The notes: generated by a model from the sequence alone, not told the origin. 10,605 nucleotides of DNA from Euperipatoides rowelli (GCA_003024985.2 PXIH01S0005483.1); one strand, 5' to 3'; counted from the first letter of the stretch, positions 1-8,933 are shown. Program-made: numbers and translations.

Positions 1-90
1 TGTGTGAAAAATTGATTGGTGCAAAAAAATTGTGGTCTTTAAAGGCAGGTGGTCTCTCATAGCAGGGGTCTCTCAAGACAGGTTTTACTG
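1..90. mobile_element. Terminal fragment of a pogo/Tigger-like (Tc1/mariner superfamily) DNA transposon, cut by the window start
   Basis: The segment ends GACAGGTTTTACTG at 90, followed by TA at 91-92. Read outward-in on the minus strand this is CAGTAAAACCTGTC, the kind of terminus seen on pogo/Tigger-type elements, which insert at TA. Just inside the end are three imperfect tandem units beginning GGTCT at 34, 51 and 67, each about 16-17 bases. Such short subterminal repeats are candidate transposase-binding sites. No coding sequence is present. The other end lies outside the window, so the family assignment is an inference from one terminus. Confidence 0.5.
34..82. repeat. Three imperfect tandem units of about 17 bases next to the transposon end
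   Basis: Units begin GGTCT at 34, 51 and 67 and each closes with CAGG. The second and third share GGTCTCTCA. The spacings are 17 and 16 bases. They sit just inside the presumed terminus at 90. Confidence 0.7.
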
Positions 91-489
91 TACACCAGAA
101 AATCAGGACAGTGGAATCAGTATGTCCAATCTTAGACTCTCATATTTTTTTACTTGGACACCTTTGTTTTAAAAGTGGTGCCCCTGCGTATTATTTATTA
201 TGGACAAACATCAGTCAAACATGAAAAACTTATTTTCTGAATTCAAAAGCAAATTTTTATATCAAAGTGCAATAAATAAAAAGTTTTGAATAAGTTTCTA
301 TTTTGAAGCCAAAATTGATACATTTCTATTGAATGATTGCTCCAACCCAAAATAGATTCAAACTGCAAGAAATATTATATATTATAAAAACTGCAAATTG
401 TATAGGTGAGACGAGTTGTATGAAGTAGCCTAAAAATATTAAAGTTTTAAGATTTTTCTATTTTGACACCTAATATACAGTTCCTATTA
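91..489. other. Non-coding A+T-rich spacer
   Basis: There is no open frame of note, no RNA gene and no delimited repeat. A slightly G+C-richer patch at about 95-200 cannot be assigned. Confidence 0.6.
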
Positions 490-497
490 GATTAATT
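490..497. repeat. Left target-site duplication of the 498-854 hAT element
   Basis: The 8 bases GATTAATT are repeated exactly at 855-862. Confidence 0.85.
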
Positions 498-854
498 CAG
501 TGCTGTTTTTGTGGGGGAACTCAGAGGAACTGAGTTCCTGCACCTTTTTTTAAAAGTGATTTTTGAACAACTTAAAATTTTATACATTTTGATATTTTTC
601 ATAAATTACTAATATAAAAAATTTGCACTATTTAATAGAATTGAATATTGGAAGAAAAAAAAACGGCAATTTTGGCCATTGCCAGATAAAGATTTTTAAT
701 TTCATTTTGGTGTAACAAAAAGCTTAGTAGCAACCAAAAAAAAAAAGCTAATTAAAAACTTGAAGCTTTTATTTTAATTAAAAAAGGCACGAGGTGGACC
801 ATTATATACGAGTTCCTGCACCTTTATCCCCCCCCCCCCAAAAAAAAAGCACTG
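498..854. mobile_element. Non-autonomous hAT-like element (MITE), 357 bases
   Basis: The left end CAGTGCTGTTTTTGTGGGGG and the inverted right end (CAGTGC, nine T, then G) match at 18 of 20 positions. Perfect 8-base duplications GATTAATT flank it at 490-497 and 855-862. CAG...CTG ends with an 8-base duplication are diagnostic of the hAT superfamily. The element has no transposase and is too short to encode one, so it would have to be mobilised by an enzyme encoded elsewhere. Internally it carries a 16-base direct repeat near each end (532-547 and 810-825), an inverted repeat at 516-538, and a run of 12 C at 828-839 that forms the inner part of the right terminus. Confidence 0.85.
516..538. repeat. 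Subterminal inverted repeat inside the 498-854 element
   Basis: GGAACTCA and TGAGTTCC form perfect 8-base arms around a 7-base spacer, just inside the left terminus. This is a possible transposase-binding or hairpin site. Confidence 0.7.
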
Positions 855-862
855 GATTAATT
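855..862. repeat. Right target-site duplication of the 498-854 hAT element
   Basis: GATTAATT is identical to 490-497. Confidence 0.85.
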
Positions 863-1670
863 TAATATTGTTCAATTATTTATATGTCTATTTGGATTGC
901 AGGCTGTAATTAAAAAACAAAAACAAATTAATATTAAAATGTATTTATTTTCAATATATAAAACACATCTTATAGACTATACACACTTTTTTTATCCCAA
1001 TCAAAATATGAGATTCATTACATATTTATTTTATTTAAATAATATATGGTAAATTTATAAAAAAAAAATGTTCAAAAGTGAATAGATTAAAGTTAATGGT
1101 CCCATATCAAAATCTACTATTACCTGAACTTTTACAAAAAAAAAAAAAAAATCACTTCTGGAATAAAAAACGATGTATTTACATATACAAAAATATATTT
1201 GTAAATTAAAATCAAAACTGGTTAACTCTCGGTTATTAAAATAAATGTTGGGTATATTTAAAAAAAAAAACTACTTCAGTTTTAAAATGAGCCAACATTA
1301 ATAAACTTCTGCCCACGTTATTGGCATTAATCAAAATAAGGACGGATGGGATTTCTGGCCACATAAAATGCGGCAAGCTGCCAAATAATATAACTCCAAT
1401 TTCATTACAGATAAACTGGAATTACTATTATTTATTTCACGGTAATATAATCTCTATACAAAATACGGGGAGAACAAAAACTATATGTAAAGTTTAAAAT
1501 ATATTTACACAATTTTTGAAAAATGTCTTCGGATATTTTTGATAAAAAATAAAACCGCAAAAGATAATATTGCCTTTTTTTGTTTTTTTTGTGTACAGAT
1601 CAAAAAGGCCATCATGGACGGCTTTAGAAACCAATTTTATTATTGTTTTGTTTCATGTAAAATAAAAAGC
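855..1670 (-). other. Probable 3' UTR and downstream flank of the tetraspan gene
   Basis: No coding sequence is recognisable in this A+T-rich stretch beyond the stop codon. On the minus strand, AATAAA hexamers lie at 1641-1636 (30 bases past the stop) and 1436-1431, with more around 1025-1035 and 943-948. Any of these could mark the 3' end, and the sequence does not decide which. A somewhat G+C-richer patch at about 1315-1400 could be UTR. Confidence 0.35.
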
Positions 1671-1909
1671 TTAAGCTCGCGTCGAATGAGGCTGTTTGAC
1701 ACTAAAGACATGAGTAGGCTGGGACGGCATCTCCCAACGTAACTTGAAGTACTTCACAAGGAACAGAATGCCCGCCACATATTCTAAAAGGGACCCAATG
1801 ACCGCAATCCCGAAGGACCATGAAAGGTAGTTGTTTTCATACCAAGGTATCCAATCACGTCCATCACCACGTGCAGCAAAAGTAATGATGCCAATGGATG
1901 TACAAATTC
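1671..1909 (-). CDS. Terminal coding exon of a PMP22/EMP/claudin-like tetraspan protein (end of TM3, loop 2, TM4, C-terminal tail)
   Basis: Read on the minus strand, this exon follows a U-rich tract and an AG at 1911-1910. Its first two bases complete a glycine codon begun by the upstream exon (phase 1). It then encodes 78 residues and a TAA stop at 1673-1671. Visible in order: the rest of TM3 (ICTSIGIITFAA), a charged extracellular loop with RDW and YENNY, TM4 starting at LSWSFGIAVIGSLLEYVAG, and a basic cytoplasmic tail of about 25 residues ending STRA. The 'sWsf.lavvg' start of TM4 after a short second loop is typical of invertebrate members of this superfamily, which act in cell junctions or as plasma-membrane scaffold and channel-regulating proteins. 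The tail lacks the YV ending of classical claudins, so I assign the superfamily and not a specific member. The open frame continues upstream to 1982, but I read that stretch as intron because the splice gives a continuous TM3. Confidence 0.8.
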
Positions 1910-2400
1910 CTAAATAAATATAAACAAATAAATTATGTTGTTCAATCCAATTTAGAAAATTATAAATAATTTGAAATGTCATAAAATTATAAACTATGTT
2001 AATTCCTGACTTCTAGTCGGGGCAGAAAGGCATAAATATAATAAATTTGCACTTCCTTCTCATCGTATCCTTCTAGCCAATATTTTTTTACCCTTATTGA
2101 TTTGTGTAAAATTCCTTAGAACGTATCCCCTAAAACTTTTTTTTGCATGCCAAATACACCCCACAAAAGTATAAAATCATTAACAAAATATAATGTAATT
2201 CTAAGATGTTTTATATACAATGTTAATTATTTAGAAACATTTTGGTTATTATAATTAATCCTGTGTGACTCAATTGAGCATTACAGAACATTTCAGCTAG
2301 ATACTGTGGCTACATTTTTTTTTTTAAATCTCCCAGCTCGAGCTCCAAGAAATTGTACACGTCACGGAGAACAGAAGATAAACAAAGTGAGACAGAATCG

Positions 2401-2418
2401 GAGATTATTAAAATACGC
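2401..2418. repeat. Small fragment related to the intronic repeat
   Basis: GAGATTATTAAAATACGC differs by one base from 2998-3015 in copy A and by two from 4113-4130 in copy C. It may be a remnant of a fourth copy, since the flanks (GAATCG, ACAGAGAA) only loosely resemble the others. Confidence 0.4.
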
Positions 2419-2694
2419 TAACAGAGAAATAAAAGATGGAGACGAAAGGAGAAAAATTGTACAGTAAAAAAAAAAAAGCCTTTAAAAGCAAAAAAAAAAA
2501 AACATGTCCATGACAGCATTCGTACATGTGATGTCTGGGTTATCCATTTTAAAGATAACCCTATCTGTGTCACAAAGCCATAAACAGTAGCTATTGCTAT
2601 CTCATTGACTGGAAACCATTTTTCAGCATTTAAAAAATAGTCATCGCCTTTGTAAAACATTTCATATAGTCAAAATAAGACAATTATGGAGAGA

Positions 2695-3065
2695 AAGTAG
2701 TGCCTAGACAAAGGTTAAACCAGTTACATCATACTAGCGTTTAAGCCAGTTACACGGGCTTCAAACATTTTTTGTTTAAAGTTTCAAAAAATAGTTCCTG
2801 CGTCGAGTGTAGATGGCGCTGTTACTGGCTTCGAGAACACGATCATATTCAAATTAGGGTTATAGATTTGACACACGTAAATTTCAATAAAGTTTATTTT
2901 CCTCCATTTTAGATTTTGATTGTTACAATGCATTGTGGGTACTTCTCCGAATTACGATGCTTTTTCTTGGAGAAGTCAGAGTTCTCAGAGTTCGTCAGAG
3001 ATTATTAAAATCCGCCATAGAGAATCTCCAATTTTTTTAAAACCGACTTCTCCAGAAACGTAGCC
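2695..3065. repeat. Unclassified interspersed repeat, copy A
   Basis: This copy shares three separated blocks, in the same order and orientation, with the copy at 3973-4231: AAGTAGTGCCTAGACAAAGG at its start, the TTTCAATAAAGTTT to CAATGCATTGTGGGTAC block (about 2875-2942), and the CAGAGATTATTA to CTTCTCCAG block ending ACGTAGCC. Copy A has about 130 extra bases after the first block (about 2738-2866, including AGATGGCGCTGTTACTGG) and lacks a segment present in the other copy near its end. No target-site duplication or coding capacity is visible. It could be a MITE or a SINE-like unit; I cannot assign a class. Confidence 0.7.
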
Positions 3066-3901
3066 TTAATGTCAGAAGCTTAATTATGCACTGATAAAAA
3101 AAAAAGACGGGTGGATATTTTAGCAGAGAGGTACGGCATGTTTGAAACTTTTATTACCAATAAATTCTCTTCCAGGAAAGTTGTTTACAATAAAAAATAA
3201 AAACTTCCATTCTTTTGTGCAAATCTTCCTTTTGTCTATTTAATACTTTAGTTTACAGTCAACCAATCGTTATAATGCTAATAGCTTTTCTCTCTCTTTT
3301 TTTCAATTAAATCAATTGTTTCACTTTTACAAAATTGAATGTGTAAAACGATTTTCAAAGAAATAAAAATTTAAAAATACATAGAAATACTGTATCTGTA
3401 CTTTACATTTTATAAAGTCATTTATTCATTTTCCTGCAATAAACGCAATAGTATCATTATGTGAGTAAAATCTTTTATTTTTATTTACACTATATTTGCA
3501 TTGGGAACAAAACAACAACAAAATATTTTATAAAACAGTTTTTATAGTTTTTTGTTTTTTTTTGCCAAAAGTGTTTGCAGCTTAGCTCTAATGACATTTT
3601 GGTTAATTGTAACATAAGCAATATACAGTCTACACTGTAGTATGTAATGTATTATAAATATGTTACTCTTTAGGCTATGTGGTTGTTTTTGTTTTTTACA
3701 TTGTCAATAATAATTCTTGTTTAAAAATGGATGCAATAAAATTTCGAAATTGAAGCTTAAATTCTAAATAGCGTAAATATAAGTATATAACCATGTAAAA
3801 AGCAAAATGCATTATTAACAATTTTTTTTTTCTTTCTTTACTAATTGGATTTGAACTCTGACTAAACAAGTTCACTTCAGTATAATATTTGACAGATTAG
3901 T

Positions 3902-3903
3902 NN
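3902..3903. other. Two unresolved bases (N) at the edge of a repeat copy
   Basis: Two Ns sit immediately before the truncated repeat copy at 3904. Because this repeat is locally duplicated, the copy's left boundary may be an assembly artefact. Confidence 0.9.
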
Positions 3904-3962
3904 AAATTTCAATAAAGTTTATTTCCCTCCATTTTGGATTTTGTATGTTATGCATTGTGGGT
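3904..3962. repeat. Unclassified repeat, truncated copy B
   Basis: It begins AAATTTCAATAAAGTTTATT and ends GCATTGTGGGTAG, matching the middle block of copies A and C with a small internal deletion. It lies directly upstream of copy C in the same orientation, so B and C form a partial tandem. Its left edge is an unresolved NN. Confidence 0.7.
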
Positions 3963-3972
3963 AGTGTGGAGG

Positions 3973-4231
3973 AAGTAGTGCCTAGACAAAGGTTAGACCA
4001 GTTACATCATATTTGACACATGTAAATTTCAATAAAGTTTGTTTTTCTCCATTTTGGATTTTGATTGTTACAATGCATTGTGGGTACTTCTCCGACTCCC
4101 GATGCTTCGTCAGAGATTATTACAATCCGCAATAGAAAATCTCCGATTTTTTTTTAAAATCCGACTTCTCCAGATTCAGAGCTTTCTCTATAGTTCTCAG
4201 AGAACTCTGAGATTTTTAAAAAAACGTAGCC
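3973..4231. repeat. Unclassified interspersed repeat, copy C
   Basis: It runs from AAGTAGTGCCTAGACAAAGG to ACGTAGCC in the same block order as copy A. Relative to A it lacks about 130 bases before the TTTGACACATG block, and it has an extra segment near its end that includes the palindrome AGTTCTCAGAGAACT (4192-4206). Each copy carries AATAAA in its middle block. An open frame across it on the plus strand reads through repeat sequence and is not a gene. Confidence 0.7.
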
Positions 4232-4727
4232 CCTATGTATCACATATTTAACATTGTGATTAGGCCATGCCATACAGCACGAAACATTGTCATACATTTA
4301 CTGACTTGTAGGCCATTAGGATGTTTTACACTAAGGCCGTGAATCTAAATAAACAAACAATATCTGAATAGAAATAAACGTGTTGAATGGAAGACATCAT
4401 AATGTAAATTGACTCAATTGAATTCAGTCTTATTACCATAGTCACAATCTCAAGTTGCTTTTGAAATCTATTCAGCAACATATTGATCTATCATAGAGTG
4501 ATTTATTAGGCTTATCTAAAAAATAATTTTATGTAAGCTTAATGAAAATTCATGCCTTTAAATACTACAATCCTGGATGTACAGTACATAAAATGACATA
4601 GCCTATAATTTAAACTTCCCAGTTCCTGACTGCCATTATCTTTCTTAGATATATCAACTAATGTAGTTGTCTTTGAATTTTATACAGTATAAGCCAAAAT
4701 ATCACCAGCTACATTTGACACCATGTC

Positions 4728-4760
4728 TTGTTCTCATATAGCTATTTGATATGAGAACAA
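4728..4760. repeat. Perfect hairpin, 12-base arms
   Basis: TTGTTCTCATAT (4728-4739) and ATATGAGAACAA (4749-4760) are exact inverse complements around a 9-base spacer. It lies in the intron and overlaps the stop codon of the possible alternative exon at 4734-4846. The stem is too short for a typical microRNA precursor; its function is unknown. Confidence 0.85.
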
Positions 4761-5140
4761 TGTGGGCCATGCAAACAGATTAAAAGAAATTAATGCTATC
4801 AATCTGGCTAGATGACAGTATGGTGATGTGGGAATGTTCTCCAAACCTGGAAAATTAAAAAAGGATAAAAATACTAAGCTAAAGGCAAAAATTAACCCAT
4901 TTAGATTACAAAAGGGCATCCCTAAATATCATTAGATGTCATAAAAAAATTTAACATTGCATATTGAAAAAGTGCAAAATTTGTTCCAACCTATTGGCCT
5001 ATAGGTGGGTCTACCATGACTTTTCACATACAAAGAAAAGTCACATACAATGTAGCCTTTCTCACTCTTTTTTTTAAATCCCCCAAATTACTTTTAAAAA
5101 GGCCTAAAATATCAATTATTAAACAATGGAATGCATTTAC

Positions 5141-5290
5141 CTGCGACAAACTTGAGGACTGCTAGTACAAAGATAATCAAACCTTCTCTGTCGAGGCAGC
5201 AATTCAGCAGGAGCATGAGGATTAAGAGACAACTCACGCAGGTGACAAACAGACCCATGGTGAAAAATGCTTGAACAGCCATGAAAAATG
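5141..5290 (-). CDS. Internal coding exon of the same tetraspan protein (TM2, cytoplasmic loop, first half of TM3)
   Basis: On the minus strand this 150-base exon is preceded by TTTTTTCAG (AG at 5292-5291) and followed by the donor GTAAAT from 5140. Both ends are phase 1. It encodes 49 full codons plus split codons at each end. TM2 is visible as FMAVQAFFTMGLFVTCV running into a leucine-rich stretch, then a short loop with two cysteines and LDREG, then the start of TM3 (LIIFVLAVLKFVA). Its last base G joins GA of the exon at 1909 to give glycine, producing an uninterrupted TM3. A penultimate exon of about 50 codons spanning TM2 to mid-TM3 is also, as I recall, the arrangement in vertebrate PMP22/EMP genes. 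The open frame extends to 5438 upstream and 5112 downstream, but those parts lie beyond consensus splice sites. Alternative: an exon of another four-pass family, such as LHFPL or TMEM47-like. Confidence 0.8.
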
Positions 5291-6972
5291 CTGAAAAAAT
5301 AATGTAATAAAAAAGATAAATATAACTATTCTTAAGCAAGAAATATTCTACAATATAACCAGAAATAACATTAAGAAAATTAGGTACCGTACTGTAATTA
5401 GGTACAAAAGCTAGTCCTATATAAGTTATTCTCATCATATATTGCTAAAGTTAATGTGTAAACTATAGCCTAAACATGAAGAATATACAGTATACTGCAT
5501 TTACTAGTTATCTGTTGTTATTCAGTCAACAATTTTCACTGTAAAAATCAAAGGAAAAAAAATATTAAGTGACTGTTGGATCTCTTTGTGATATAGTAGC
5601 TTAATTATTGCATCTCTGAATATATATTTAAGAATTTATACAGATTTCTCAATATTGCTTAAGATGCTGTCTTACTAATCAGTGGGAAAACTCCTGAAGC
5701 ATGGAAAATGGGGTTCATTCCTCCCAAATTCATGATCAATTAGAAATAAAGTGATCTATAAACATCCTTGTATTCTAGATGTGATGCAAAATCGGATAGT
5801 GGTAGTCCACTTTACCCAATTTGCACTATGAAAAAATTCTAGCCTAGCCTACTGAAAATTTATAAAAAGACAAAAATGTGTTTATTCAGTGAATCTCTCT
5901 GAAATTTGTACCGTACTGCTATGTTAAAATTGTGGGTGGTATAAAATCTGCTAGGGGCTTTATAGTAGCCTATATTTTAATCAGATCACTAACATTATTC
6001 CTTTTTGTTATCTGTTAAAGTTTATTATTTACATAGTCTATTACTAATGAAAGAAAAATATTTGAAATCAAATTTTTTTATTCATCTAGACATGCCTTGG
6101 CATTAAACTTTGAAATTATAAATCAGAAATAACAGGAAGTATTTCTCTTTTTCTCTATTTAAACAAGGTCAATTTTATTTCTGAATCTATATTAAATATA
6201 ATATTGTTACGTTATTAATTTTTGAAAAAAATTCATTTTCCATAATCTTGAATGATTTTTCCAAGTTAATTTTAGATCAAATTATTATTTAAGTACCGTA
6301 TTTATTTAATGGCTAAATTAATAAATTTTGATATTTTATCAAAATGTACGATGGTTTGGCAAGTTTTGATGAGCAAATTCCCGCTGACGGAGAAAGGCAT
6401 GGACAGGAAACTTATCTAGGCTAAGAGTATAATCAGGACGTAACTACTGTAGGTGCTTGGCATGTCCTCTTTTCACCGGACAAGTCCTTTTTTGACTGCA
6501 AAAAAACATTCCTGGCGTATTTTTTGAATTAGCCTATTTTGTCTTCTTTTCTAGCATTTAGAATTTTTACATGTAACTAATAACGTTGAAACACAATGTT
6601 CAGATTATTATCAAACACTAGAAAAACAAAACCAGTTTTGATGTATATAGGCCTATATTATGGGTAAAGATGGAAACTGAGGTCAGTCGACGTAAATCAG
6701 CAAGTTGAGTCAATACTTTTCATCTCTCAAATCTTAGAAGTGACTTAAATCTGAGTCAATTGACTCGAGTCTACAACTCTCCTAATACCCTCCACTCTCT
6801 CAAGCCAGTAAATAAATATTTCTATCCATTTTTGTCACACCTGTAGGTTCAGCCATTACTGAAAATAAATCATCAAATATGTAATATTGCACTAGCAGTA
6901 GGCCACCCACTTCGTACTATCCCCTCATATCTCAGGTCACTGACTACATGGATAAGCTTTTTATTAAATTTG
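5291..6972. other. Non-coding stretch upstream of the TM2/TM3 exon (probable intron)
   Basis: No first-loop exon with the W-GLW-C-C pattern of this superfamily could be recognised on the minus strand. The stretch holds A+T-rich sequence, a 20-base-spaced pair of GTCCT(C/T)TTTT motifs at 6464 and 6484, and overlapping palindromes GAGTCAATTGACTC (6753-6766) and GACTCGAGTC (6762-6771) in a region with several GAGTC/GACTC words (about 6670-6775). These suggest old repeats, not genes. Confidence 0.5.
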
Positions 6973-6980
6973 ATCTAAAT
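6973..6980. repeat. Left target-site duplication of the 6981-8082 hAT element
   Basis: ATCTAAAT is repeated exactly at 8083-8090. Confidence 0.9.
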
Positions 6981-8082
6981 CAGCGTTTCCCAATTAAATT
7001 TAGCCACGGAACCCTTTTATATTTTATAAAATATAACGGAACCCCTATTATTTTAGTGTAGCTTGCACATAAAAAAAAAATGTGCCACAGGCAAAAAATG
7101 TTTTGTTCAAAGTCAAATACCTTTAAATTTGTCCTCTTTCATGTCCCATAAATAAATGCAGCCTCCCTGTTTTTTTTATAATGACTTTGCCCTGTATATG
7201 TGATTGTCATGGGAAAAATAAGGTTTCCTCAAACTATTTATTTATTTATTTTAATTCTAAAAGAATTAAGTCTAGGCTTATACAGTATTAAATAATATAT
7301 TTTCAATGCTAATATGAACAGTCTTATATGAAGACTCCGATATAATTATTCTTAATTATATCAGACTCTTTGTTTATTATTATTTGTATAAAAAAATATA
7401 AAAATAAAATTAAAATTGAAAGTTTAAAAAATATGAAAGTTTGTTTCACTTTTTCACGTGCGTATTACTGATACAAATTACAAACACATAGCTTAAACAA
7501 TCACAGAGTGTAACCACTCACAGCTGTTTGCATGATATTTTTAAGTCAGTGGTTTGAACATTGTTTCCTATTATTTACCGTAGATAGGTAGGTAGGCGAC
7601 AGTAGTTGTTTACAGCCGTAGTAATTTGCAGGTTCTGGCTTAGGCTACATTCAAAGGTAGTTTATTTTTATTATTGGGTTTATTAATAAAACAATTTAAA
7701 TTACATGATATAAAATACAATGAGAATATAAAGATCTTAGCGCAGCTCGTTTAATACACAAGCAGTGCAGTAAAAATATCCGGACCCAAATATTGTCTCT
7801 TCCGCCAGGATGTTTCTACTCTGTGACGAAACTACAATATTTTTTAATCAAATTTAAAACAATATTAGTATTATTTATGGAATTTTGATAATTTAGACAT
7901 TTATTCTAGAAAAGAAAATGTAGACTACTAGACTAATTATTTAGCTTTATTGTGCTACAATATTTTTAACTTTTAATGCATAAAATTTTTTAAACTTTCT
8001 CATTTTTCTCGGAACCCGTCTAAAAATTCATTTTGTCTCGCGGAACCCCAGGCTTCCGGGAAACACCAATTGGGAAATGCTG
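6981..8082. mobile_element. Non-autonomous hAT-like element, 1102 bases
   Basis: The left end CAGCGTTTCCCAATT and the inverted right end CAGCATTTCCCAATT match at 14 of 15 bases, and exact 8-base duplications ATCTAAAT flank the element. Both features mark the hAT superfamily. Each end also carries a pair of CGGAACCC words about 30 bases apart (7007 and 7037; 8010 and 8041), all in direct orientation. No transposase frame is visible in the ~1 kb interior, which is A+T-rich with a perfect hairpin at 7339-7362, so it is a deletion derivative or an unrelated filler between hAT ends. The single terminus mismatch is CG against CA, as expected from CpG decay. Confidence 0.9.
7339..7362. repeat. Perfect hairpin inside the 6981-8082 element
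   Basis: GATATAATTA and TAATTATATC form 10-base arms around a 4-base loop TTCT. Confidence 0.8.
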
Positions 8083-8090
8083 ATCTAAAT
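8083..8090. repeat. Right target-site duplication of the 6981-8082 hAT element
   Basis: ATCTAAAT is identical to 6973-6980. Confidence 0.9.
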
Positions 8091-8925
8091 GAATTCAGCT
8101 GTTAAGGAAAACACATAGTCTACAACTGATATATCCAGCCCATAACCCCCCCCCCACCAGCTTCTTATTCTGCCAGTGCCACCTATCCTTAAAGATAGTG
8201 ATGCCATTTAAAGGTCAAATGCAATGGATTTTTTTATTATTGATTTTAAAAGATAATTAGGCTAAGTTACTAAAAAAATTCCACTNAAAAAAAATGTTTA
8301 AAAATGCATAATCCCCCCCCCCCCCCTGAGATTACAAAAAAAAAAATGTTTCAAATTTTTTGGGGGTCCAAGATTATTTTGATGATGAAACTCACTACAT
8401 CTGTTTTTGTGTTGTTGATTTATGCTGTAAATAGAGTGCTGTTCACCTGGTAATAAAGCATCAGTGATTAAGCTGTAGATAGTCAAATCGCCAAATGCTA
8501 CAGCTTTTCTTAATTTGGCTAGAAGTCATCACTTAGACAGCCAAATTGCTAATTCTATAAAAAAAAAAATCTTCTAAGTAAAAAAAAAAAATGCCTTACC
8601 ACGTAATACTATAAATTTAGAAAATTTGGCATAAAATATGTATGAATTAGCTTAGTAGCCTAGCTAGGTTTCCCCCCATGACCTCAGTTACGGTACTATA
8701 ATTCAATTTTAAATCATAATGCAAGAAGACTTATAACTTGTGAAAACTTTAATGATCATGACAAAAATCTTAATTTGAAATTGATAGTGGAGAATTGGTT
8801 AAAATTTCTAATATCTACAGATTTATGAAGATGGAATTTCTATTTTCTTCAGTATAAATCAAAGCCAATTACTGTATATAACTTTACCATGTATTTAAAA
8901 AGGAATAAAAATGTATAGACTATGG
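8091..8925. other. Non-coding spacer with C runs and one unresolved base
   Basis: No gene is supported. It contains runs of 10 C (8146-8155) and 14 C (8313-8326), an N at 8286, several A runs, and an inverted repeat with 9-base arms AAGCTGTAG/CTACAGCTT at 8470-8478 and 8498-8506. Isolated C runs elsewhere in this window belong to hAT ends, so these may be remnants of further elements, but no matching termini or duplications were found. Confidence 0.5.
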
Positions 8926-8933
8926 CTTTAACA
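8926..8933. repeat. Left target-site duplication of the outer hAT element
   Basis: CTTTAACA is repeated exactly at 9921-9928. Confidence 0.85.

Larger units (their letters stand above)
1910..5140 (-). other. Phase 1 GT-AG intron (3231 bases) of the tetraspan gene
   Basis: Its limits are the donor GTAAAT at 5140 and the acceptor TTTATTTAG ending at 1910 on the minus strand. It contains the unclassified repeat copies at 2695-3065, 3904-3962 and 3973-4231, a perfect hairpin at 4728-4760, and two unresolved bases at 3902-3903. Stretches 1910-2694, 3066-3903 and 4232-5140 otherwise show only A+T-rich sequence with homopolymer runs. A possible unproven alternative exon lies at 4734-4846. Confidence 0.75.

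Noticed and set aside
1539-1742. 67-codon plus-strand frame
   Set aside because: It overlaps the terminal tetraspan exon on the opposite strand and shows no recognisable features of its own; it is a shadow frame.
1936-1946. GTTCAATCC, resembling a tRNA/SINE B box
   Set aside because: No A box at the right spacing and no cloverleaf; it lies within the intron next to the acceptor.
2418-2660. 80-codon minus-strand frame with a fairly protein-like middle
   Set aside because: The C-terminal half is translated poly-T runs. No family is recognised, no splice structure supports it, and it lies inside the intron. A decayed transposon fragment remains possible.
4039-4251. 70-codon plus-strand frame
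   Set aside because: It reads through copy C of the repeat. The equivalent region of copy A does not preserve the frame.
5291-5438. Open extension upstream of the TM2/TM3 exon, including an ATG at 5438
   Set aside because: A strong TTTTTTCAG acceptor lies at the exon edge, and the translation before it is low-complexity Tyr/Ile/Phe-rich, unlike the first loop of this superfamily.
6344-6424. 26-codon plus-strand frame of balanced composition (starting MYDGLASFDEQ)
   Set aside because: Too short to support, with no splice context or known family. It could be a remnant of an old repeat.
6800-6860. Minus-strand TTTTCAG followed by ATGGCTGAACC, a possible start exon
   Set aside because: The frame closes after 18 codons and shows no transmembrane segment, so nothing ties it to the tetraspan gene.
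8298-8486. 62-codon minus-strand frame
   Set aside because: It contains translated homopolymer runs (GGGG, FFF) and has no recognisable family.
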